In this document: positions 56,360 to 64,000 of the stretch, piece after piece | Numbering within the stretch: position 1 is the first letter of the stretch | How the letters are laid out: every line of letters starts with the position of its first letter | Assembly (NCBI GenBank): GCA_963556145.1 | Contig: OY744463.1 | Coordinates: forward strand, 4,588,001-4,652,000 | Length of the DNA: 64,000 bases | DNA from: Hygrocybe punicea | Taxonomy: Eukaryota > Basidiomycota > Agaricomycetes > Agaricales > Hygrophoraceae | Direction of reading: 5' to 3' | Notes under the pieces: generated by a model | Seen by the model: the letters and a program-made list of their open reading frames with translations, nothing else | Told to the model about the DNA's origin: nothing | Database searches by the model: none | Position numbers and translations under genes: made by a program

Positions 56360-59030
56360 TTATGGATATGACAGTGCCATATGAACCACCTCTTGGTAAC
56401 CAACACCTCCCTTCTTCTGCAAGTAGTCGCAGAAGCTGCGTGCTTTGAATTTGGGCTTGTACTTTTCTGCAAGGAAGCGGAGGGCCAGGGCCGTGCTCCA
56501 CCATGGCCTCCCCGAAAGCTCCATGATCAGGTCCACGACCTTTTTCCGACGTGCCCCTTCGGTCTTCTGCCCACCTTCGTTTCGCCTCCATTTTGGCCCC
56601 CAGTTCTCGACAAGCTGTCTCACCGACAAGAATCCATTCAGTCCTTCAGCCCACTCAGTCCAGATGTCAGAGACCTGACTGATGGGCTGGTACCGATAGT
56701 ACGGCAGGTAACCACTCTCCACCCATTCCCACTGGTGCTTGAGGACCCGCTCTGTGCCAAACTTGTTCAGGAGAGCCGTCCATGCAGTCTGGTGCTGACC
56801 AGGCACTACATGACCTGCGGAGTGGGCCATTCCAGTGACCAAAGCTGGAACCGGGGCTGGTTCTGGTGCACTGAGTGGTGGATGATTCTCCCAGTGCCCA
56901 ACCAATACCACCACAGGTGGACTGTCCCCACCAGCAGCATGTGGCTGTGGCGAGATCACCTCTGATGCGGGGGGCAGCCCAGTGAACCTGATGGTGACCA
57001 TAGGGCCCGAGCTTAGCATGGGGATGGCCGGCGGTGATGGCGGTGGCGGTGGCGGCAGCAAAGTGGGAGCTGCGTGAGTTCAGTCAATTAGAGGGGGGTG
57101 CAGACAGCAGGTGGGCGCAAGCTTGAAAGATTTGCCTACCTTTCGTGTTCTTCTTTCCCCGGCATGATTCTCTGGAGCTGAGGAGAACCCCAAGCATCCC
57201 CTCCATCCGCTGGTATTGCTCACTCATGAGACTCCACCTCCGTTGGTTCTCCTCCCTCTCCTTCTCCTGTGCAAGGGTGACTTCGGACACCAGGCCATGG
57301 ATGCTGCAGACCAGGTGCTCCGGGAGGGCATCAAAGGCAAGAGCAGCATCCCACTCTGCTTTGGTGAGAATGGCTGTGGAGCTGGCAGCAAAGGTGGCAA
57401 AGGCAGATGTGTTGAAAGGTTCAAACCGAAAGATTGGGGAGGTAGGATGATGGAAGAACAGCACAGCGGCATCTTGAAGGAGCACAACCCGGAGCCACAT
57501 GAGCACCCAAAGAAATTGCTTTAGGGCTATGTCACAGCCTTGGGCATCATCAGCAGCCCAGGTTTCAAGTGCCACCTCTTGGGCTTTGACCCAAGGAAAC
57601 ACAGTGGCAAGGAGCTCAGAAGGTGGTTCTGTGCATGACTCAGTTGGTGAGACGGGGGAGTTGGGCACAACAGAGAAGGGGGCAAGCTTTTACCTACCGA
57701 TTGATTCTCTGGGCAGGCTGTACATCTCAGGCTTGCGTCCATTGAACATTGCAGTGGCAAGGACAGCATCGACTGGGAGGGCACAGTCATAGACATTTCG
57801 GAAAGAGCCACTCTCATTCCAGCCACCGAGGGCCTTTGTTCCCGTTGATGATGCACCATGGGCCCGAGCGGTTAGGGCAGTGTAGAACCGCCCAGCATGG
57901 GTGACCTTTGTGAGGGAGACAGAGTTCTTTTTGTGCATGTTTGCGACATGCTTGTGATGATCTGCAGGTGAGTGCGAAGGTTAGCATGGAGGGTCAGCCA
58001 CAATGCCGCAGAACTGACTGTCGTAGGTCATTTTCTTGGTGACTGATGTGGTCCAAAAGAGGTAGTTGTCGTACCAGGGATGATAGCCATACTCGCCGTA
58101 GTTGGGCTGGCCAAATATGGGCTCAAAGTCTGGCACAGGTGCCAAGTTTGCATTGAAGTGGGCAAAAAAGAGGAGTGCTATGGCACCGATGGGGCACAAC
58201 TCCACCAATCGGTGTCTAATTACCCCATGCTTGTCAACACGGCCATGTTGATTGTGCTTTGCATTGTCTGCAAGGGCAGCAAGAACCTGGGGAGTGGCAG
58301 GTGGGGGGGGGGGGGGCCACTGATATCAGCAACAACCCCACTCGAGAGGAAGGCTGGCCACTTACTGGCACTTTGTAACCCAGGTGGACGTAGTCCATGG
58401 GAATCTCCAACATGAACAGGTCAGACCATTTGAGCATGCGAATGCTCTCCCCCCGGAATGCAGTTGTGGCAGAAAGCAGAAGCATTGCACGGTCACGGAT
58501 GCTGACTAGGACCTGATGTGGACCTGAAAACTGTGTGAGGCACCAGAGAGAGCAGCGCTTGAGCTCCTCGGAGGTATACGCATCTGTAATAGAAATAAAT
58601 AATTGAGATAAGAGCTAAGCCGAGAACAAGGAAGGTAGAATAAACCTACCTGAAGAGCTCCCAGCAGCCTTCAGTGCCTGTGATTGCTCAATCCGTCTCG
58701 GGTCATTATGCTTTGAACAGGCCTCCAGGGTGCGGATACGGTTGTCGTTACGGAGTGAGGCCTGTGCCTCCGGGATGTGTGTGTAGAGGTGGTGATGCTG
58801 GAAGTGCCAGTATTCAAGGGCCAAGATTGTCTGCGCAACATGGGACTTGCCAACCGAGGATCCTGCAATCGTCTCAGAGCTGCCACACTTTCGCTGGCAG
58901 GAGCCCCCCATCAGCATATATGATTTGGGGGACAAGAACATGGTACGCTGTAATGGCGAGGTCAGGGTGGCTGCGGAACTGTAATCCTAGCCTGGGGTAG
59001 TCAACGTAGAAGTGACTGGGAATAGTTAGC
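56300..59030 (-). mobile_element. Crypton element (approximate limits)
   Basis: Limits are set only by the recombinase gene plus short flanks. Cryptons have no terminal inverted repeats and integrate by tyrosine-recombinase crossover, so sequence alone gives no sharp ends. Part of the left flank is G-rich and low complexity. Confidence 0.65.
56360..58941 (-). CDS. Crypton tyrosine recombinase (Ndc10-like and GCR1_C-like)
   Basis: A minus-strand exon chain, from about 59020 down to 56360. In order: EAQASLRNDNRIRTLEACSKHND, ALKAAGSSS, then RDRAMLLLSATTAFRGES with the first catalytic Arg, VLAALADNAKHNQHGRVDKHG, LVELCPIGAIALLFFAHFN, KVTHAGRFYTALTARAHGAS (the HxxR pair), ALGGWNESGSFRNVYDCAL (Tyr region), a hydrophilic linker, and a C-terminal module with SQVSDIWTEWAEGLNGFLS and WGPKWRR that resembles the GCR1_C domain. 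This is the layout of fungal Crypton proteins. Introns are needed between blocks. The 5' end shows a frame change near 58930, so the element may be damaged there. Confidence 0.85.
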
Positions 59031-59972
59031 AAGCTTCAGATAGATAATAAAAGGACTAATGGTAATAAGCCGCCAACTAAAACTACTAAAATCTAATGAT
59101 GCCGACGTATACCGATGAGGCTGACGATGTCAGGTATGGCGGGTCAGGTGTCGGGTGTTGAGCAGTATAACGACAAAGATGGTAGAAGGACGGGATGAGT
59201 GTTGAGCAAACTGACGAGTTAAAAGAGTAAGTGATTTTGGTAGGAGACAGATTCTGAGTGGGAGAAAGCGGGGGAACTGGTTTCTTATTCAGAGACAGCG
59301 CTTTGGCACCATTTTTATACTACAAATTTCTGTACCTAGATTTGGACGAGAGTCCTTGGCCGATGAGAGAAAACAAAGGAGAATAAAAATGGAGAAGTAG
59401 GAAGAGGGTTGCGAGGTGACCATGACAGGGAAAATGGGTGGAAGATATAAAAACCCGTAAAAGATGTAATATACTTTACTATATCTCCATAAGCAAGACG
59501 CTAGGTGCGAATAAGGCAAGTCCGATGTCGGGATCCCAGTCTGATGAGATCTATCTTTGATATTTGAAGTTCCGTGAGTTTAGGAGGTGGACCGACCAGG
59601 TACGTGAGCGGCCGTGCTAGTCAGTATGCATCGGGTTGCATCGGGTTGCGTCGCGTTCGAGTGGATTCGCGAGATATCGAGTTTACGGCCTCAGAGGGTC
59701 GAGGACCCTCTACATCTCCTTGGGTCTTCTAATAGAGACCATCCATGGTCGAGAATATGGGGTCTCCAAATGCGGGTCGCAAGTGTGGCCAATCATGTGA
59801 GTGGCCAAACAACGGCAAAGTAAAAAAAATAAAAAAAATCTCTTTGTTGATCCGACTTTTCCTCTACACCATCACATGCCCACCATGTCCCAAATCTACG
59901 ACAATTTCCTCGCCTTTGTCGAAAGCATTGAACCTGATGTCTGGGTGGACTACAAAGAGGCCGTTAATGCGG
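59031..59972. other. repeat-nest spacer with a start-like segment
   Basis: No complete gene. Near 59640 the string GCATCGGGTTGCATCGGGTT is a small tandem repeat. At 59886 a promoter-like pyrimidine run precedes an ATG that opens MSQIYDNFLAFVESIEPD and is then cut by the LTR at 59973. Confidence 0.5.
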
Positions 59973-60598
59973 TGTGACGGCGAGTTCTGTTGTAGACCCG
60001 GAATAGGAATCTACGGAAAGGGGTGATCAGCTAAGAAGTGATCAGAGGAGTAAAGTCTTTCTATAGTGTCTAGTCAATCCAACCCGAATCCAGGGTTCCG
60101 GATCAGAGGGGAAGTGAATGGAGTGGAGTATGAAGACTAATATGGGTGATACGAATAGTGGACTAAGAAATAGAACTGAAGGGGAGTGATAACCTGTATT
60201 TTCTATATGATGGGATGTAATATGATTGTAGTATAAGGGTACATCTTTTATACTACTGGGAGTGATCCTGTGCTGTAGTAACCATGTACTACAAGCGAAG
60301 GCTGTAACTGATGGGAGAGGAGTGGAGTGGAGAATAGGAGGAATGCTATGTACTGGGAGACAGGAAATGAAGATACATGATATATAACTATATACGTAGT
60401 GATTCCGGGTCGTTAGGGACATTGCAGTGTGTGTAGGAACGAATCCGGAGGTGGAATCCGGAGCCGAATCGACAGAGAGGACCGGAATCAGGCAGAATCG
60501 ACGATGCATGAATGGGAATGGACGGGGACGATATGGGATATGAAGAGGATTCGGGTCCAGACAGCCTGGAGCCTCTACAGCGGTCACCGTGTTTCACA
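59973..60598. mobile_element. probable solo LTR
   Basis: A 626-bp non-coding block beginning TGTGACGG and ending TTTCACA, i.e. with TGTGA/TCACA inverted ends as in LTR retrotransposons. It interrupts an open frame (VDYKEAVNA). Flanks GCGG and GCGA may be a decayed 4-bp target duplication. No second copy was seen in the window, so a solo LTR is likely. Confidence 0.6.
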
Positions 60599-60809
60599 GC
60601 GACAATCTCGTTACGATGGTAGATGGCAACGAGGGGATGGCCCAGCAATGGGTAAGTTGCCGCAAGAAAGCGCTGGTGAGTTTCCCAATTGATAACGCAT
60701 GTCCTAAGATAGCTCATGTCATCCCACTAGCGTGCTTACCATGGAATCATCGCGGAACTCCGAGCTGGTGGTACGAGGCCAGTAACGCCACCACTACAGT
60801 GGTCCCTGT

Positions 60810-61985
60810 GGTTTTAATTAACTCAACCCCAGTTAAGGTACGAAAGTTAGGTGTACTATCTGCACTAGTAGCTGGGGCTTAAGTTAAACTCCCAGACAGT
60901 GCCTGCTGTGATACAGTTAAACTCGGCCTAGCAATTACTGGTAGGTTCAGTTAACTTTAGACAGCAGTGCTAAGGCCTTCAGTTCACTGTAAAGCTCAGT
61001 TAAACCCAGCCCAGTTGTTACTGTGAGCTTAGTTAAACTGTGTGCACTATTTAGTGCATTGGCAGTTAAACTGAAAGCAGTACTTGCTGGACCATGAAGT
61101 TAACTGAGAACAGCAGCTACTGTGTGCTCAGTTTAACCAGGTGCAGCATTTGCTGAATGTCTAGTTTAACCAGGTGCAGCAGGTGCAGCACCTCCAGTTT
61201 AACTTGGAGCAGTGGCTACTGTACCTCCAGTTTAACCAGATGTAGCAGTTGCTGGACCCCCAGTTTAACCCAGAGCAGTAGCTACTGGATGGTCAGTTTA
61301 ACTTGGAGCAGCAGCTACTGTACCTCCAGTTTAACCAGATGTAGCAGTTGCTGGACCCCCAGTTTAACTCAGAGCAGTAGCTGCTGGATGATCAGTTTAA
61401 CCANNNNNNNNNNNNNNNNNNNNNNNNNNNNNNNNNNNNNNNNNNNNNNNNNNNNNNNNNNNNNNNNNNNNNNNNNNNNNNNNNNNNNNNNNNNNNNNNN
61501 NNNTGGAGCAGCAGCTACTGTACCTCCAGTTTAACCAGATGTAGCAGTTGCTGGACCCCCAGTTTAACTCAGAGCAGTAGCTGCTGGATGATCAGTTTAA
61601 CCAGGTGCAGCACCTGCAGCACCTGGTTAAACTAGACATTCAGCAAATGCTGCACCTGGTTAAACTGAGCACACAGTAGCTGCTGTTCTCAGTTAACTTC
61701 ATGGTCCAGCAAGTACTGCTTTCAGTTTAACTGCCAATGCACTAAATAGTGCACACAGTTTAACTAAGCTCACAGTAACAACTGGGCTGGGTTTAACTGA
61801 GCTTTACAGTGAACTGAAGGCCTTAGCACTGCTGTCTAAAGTTTAACTGAACCTACCAGTAATTGCTAGGCCGAGTTTAACTGTATCACAGCAGGCACTG
61901 TCTGGGAGTTTAACTTAAGCCCCAGCTACTAGTGCAGATAGTACACCTAACTTTCGTACCTTAACTGGGGTTGAGTTTAACTAAA
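60810..61985. repeat. large palindromic element with tandem core and gap
   Basis: Arms of about 380 bp (60810-61190 and 61600-61985) are near-perfect reverse complements, e.g. TTAACTCAACCCCAGTTAAG on the left with its complement on the right. Between them are units with a 99-bp period (61195, 61294, 61393, and again after the gap), rich in CAGTTTAACC. The N run (61404-61503) sits in this core. All arms carry the word GTTTAACT or its complement about every 45-60 bp. No coding sequence. Confidence 0.92.
61404..61503. other. assembly gap of 100 N
   Basis: Exactly 100 N, the conventional size for a gap of unknown length, inside the tandem core of the palindrome. True copy number of the 99-bp unit is therefore unknown. 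Confidence 0.98.
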
Positions 61986-62039
61986 ACCCCCTGGACTATT
62001 GACCGCTATGGGCCGACCGCCAATCATACACTAACGATG

Positions 62040-63014
62040 TCAAGGATTGGCTGAAAGAAGCAGCGGACCGAGAGAGGCAGGAAAAGGAAGAAGCTAGATG
62101 GCGGGCGGATGAGGAAGCGGCTACGCGGGAAGAGGAGGCCAGATGGTTGGCAGAGGCAAAGGCATGGGTGGAGGCGGAGAAAAGGTGAAAGGCAGCAGAG
62201 GAAAGGCAGGAGTGGCTTAGAATAGAGCAGCATGGGCAGCACTGGACTCAAGAAGCGGACCGGGTTGAAAGGGATGGAGCCGCGTATTGGCGGCAGCTCA
62301 GCGAGGAACGGTGAGCTGAAGCAAACGCATCGGTCACGGGTGAACCAGGGACTGAGTCAATTCTGGAAGGCGAAGTCGCAGTTGAGCCAGAGGAAGGCCC
62401 TGTCGACCCGGCACCAGAGACACTGGCCAATGTAGAAGATGTAGATATGCCGGGAGTAGAGATCGGAGATTTGGCTGGTACAACGGTAAGTTCCTGTGTT
62501 GGTTCATTCGTTCTTTAGTCACTGATCCTGGTAACAGTTCACCAGGCCGTTTCCCCTACAAGCCTGCACCAACTGCGTCAAGGCTCAAGAGGCGTGTCGA
62601 GGCATCACGGGCTATGTGTGTGAACGATGCTGGAGGCTGAAGAAAAGATGCACCAACGCGACACATTGGATGGGCGGGGGACGACGTAAGACAGACACTG
62701 GTAAGGGGAAAGAGGTGGCGGGTGGCATGAGGAAACCACTTGCTTTTATGACTAAACTGATCCAGACGAGGCCCGCTTGGGCATCGACGAGCAAGCGGCA
62801 GGTCGAAGATGTGGAGTCGGAAGAGGACGAAGAAGAGGAGGAGACGGAAGAGGAGTGGCCGACGAAAAGGCCTAGGGCGGATTCCAGAGCCAACCTGTTC
62901 AATGGGGCGATAGAGAGCTTCAGGAGCATTTCCACGCGACTCGTGTTTCTGATGGATGAATTAGGGTCCCTGGGTGCTGAGGTGAACAGGCACCTTATCC
63001 AGTTCGGTCAATGA
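62040..63014 (+). pseudogene. zinc-cluster and coiled-coil protein remnant
   Basis: The segment 62040-62500 encodes a Glu/Arg/Ala-rich coiled coil (RERQEKEEARWRADEEAATR) with in-frame stops, for example near 62188 and 62312. After an intron at about 62487-62538 it gives QACTNCVKAQEACRGITGYVC with ERCWRLKKRC, two Cys pairs in a binuclear-cluster-like spacing, then an acidic run (SEEDEEEEETEEEW) and an amphipathic tail. It looks like the 3' part of the ORF that begins at 59886 and is broken by the LTR and the palindrome. I know such ORFs from mushroom genomes in repeat-rich surroundings; function unknown. Confidence 0.55.
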
Positions 63015-63295
63015 TTCAACAGGCTTCACGTTGACCATGAGTGGGTATCGGCGATGTTGGTGGTGATGAGATGCGACTACGAGACCGGCCGCCTCTAAAT
63101 GTCAAAAATATATGTCCATGTAAATAAAATAGAAATATATCTTGTATATATCAAAAAGACATTTTCAGCTTGTTCACCCAGCTAAGGAAAGCCAATGGCT
63201 CCTGAAGACATGGGACTCTTCGCATCATTTGTCGCAAGAAAAGAAAGAAATGCTAAGTATAGAGATATAAAATGGACAAGATAAGATAAAAATGC

Positions 63296-64000
63296 CTAAT
63301 CATTGTCAGCCGAGGAGTCTATAGAGAGTGGATACGTCGGATCACCGAGATCGCTTGAGTCGGTATCATCTGCATCGGGGTATTGTAGAAAATCGTCCAA
63401 CGGTATCGATATCTTCGAATGGGCATAGTAGGGTACAACTCGGAAAGCAGCATATCGGGATTTAGAGACTGCACCGTTGAGTTCGGCTAGTATGTACGAC
63501 CCGCCGAAAGTTTTCCTGACTACAATCATGGGTCCGAAGTATTGCGGCTTGGCTTTTCGATCAAGAGACATTTCGATACAGGAATTCCGGATGAGGACGA
63601 GGTTGCTGGGTTTGAAGTCAAAGGTTTTGATCGTGTTGGCGTACTTTTCTTCAAATTGTTGGGCGGACACGAGCCGAGACTTGGTGAGCTTTTCTTTGAC
63701 CCGATTGAGGTCGGCTTCTCATTTACGAAGTTGGCGGGCACGGATGACTATGAGGTTGGTCGTGGACATCGTATCTTGTGTCGGACCATGTACATGGCTT
63801 CGGCAAAGTTGAATGGAAAAAGCGGCTCTACTCCATGTGTGATGTAGTAGGAGGATTATCCGAGGTTCTTGTGTGTGGTGACCCGTTCGGCCCAAAATAC
63901 GGAGTGGGTTACGGTATGCCATTTCTTTTCATCTCCGTCACAACTTTTCATGATGGCCTCCCGGACATCTAGGTGGCGACGCTCAATGGGTCCGTTCACT
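63296..64000 (-). pseudogene. decayed Ty3/Gypsy pol 3' end
   Basis: Minus strand, entering from the right edge. The integrase C-terminal region contains FEEKYANTIKTFDFKPSNLVLIRNS, LDRKAKPQYFGPMIVVRKT and GSYILAELNGAVSKSRYAAFRVVPYY, typical of Ty3/Gypsy pol in Agaricomycetes. Upstream, PIERRHLDVREAI and FWAERVTTHKN with YYITHGVEPLFPFNFAEA are in other frames and contain a stop near 63858, so the ORF is degenerate. The 3' end of the polyprotein is at 63296. No LTR was identified within the window. Confidence 0.8.

Noticed and set aside
61157..61534. 125-codon ORF across the N gap
   Set aside because: It is made of the tandem repeat and the N run; no evidence of coding.

Overview
The window looks like nuclear DNA of a mushroom-forming basidiomycete (Agaricomycetes). 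Almost every gene is broken by introns of about 45-70 nt, gene spacing is tight, start regions are often divergent, and the protein set is typically fungal: PPZ phosphatase, CAP/PR-1 secreted protein, DUF6697 and Ndc10/Crypton proteins, SGT1, GT31 and DUG3. All exon joins below were made by eye from reading frame, splice signals and remembered family motifs; no alignment was run.

1-16.5 kb is dense housekeeping DNA: 3' end of a NIPA-type transporter, ribosomal protein uS17 (RPS11), a PPZ-type phosphatase, an EamA/SLC35F-like transporter, mitochondrial bL36, DHFR, a flavin-reductase-like protein, a SnoaL-like protein, SGT1, a GST-like protein, a GT31 glycosyltransferase and an RBR ubiquitin ligase. 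16.5-24.2 kb is a rearranged local-duplication block: a conserved membrane protein (gene A), a mucin-like one-pass protein with a tandem exon array (gene B), a chimeric decaying gene joining the head of an A copy to RRM exons of the RBM39-like gene 11 kb away, and a second one-pass Ser/Thr-rich protein related to B.

24.9-27.5 kb carries a Rab4-type GTPase and a secreted CAP protein. 27.8-31.7 kb is a frameshifted DUF6697 gene with a 2.6-kb inverted-repeat transposon inserted precisely in an intron. 32.8-56 kb is gene-rich again: RBM39-like splicing factor, PEX16, RRP36, a very large multipass membrane protein, a CorA-type magnesium transporter, phosphoacetylglucosamine mutase, SEC17, NUS1, a DUF2235 hydrolase and DUG3.

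56-64 kb is a transposon nest: a Crypton tyrosine recombinase, a probable solo LTR, a large palindromic repeat containing a 100-N assembly gap, pieces of a zinc-cluster/coiled-coil ORF and a decayed Ty3/Gypsy pol end.

Functional links are those of ordinary cell biology: secretory and membrane traffic (SEC17, Rab4, NUS1 for dolichol, GT31, phosphoacetylglucosamine mutase for UDP-GlcNAc), cation homeostasis (NIPA, CorA, PPZ), translation (uS17, bL36m, RRP36), peroxisome biogenesis (PEX16) and glutathione metabolism (DUG3, GST-like). No metabolic gene cluster is apparent. The most unusual material is the chimeric gene, the tandem phase-2 exons, the cluster of GC-AG introns and the precise insertion next to a splice site.
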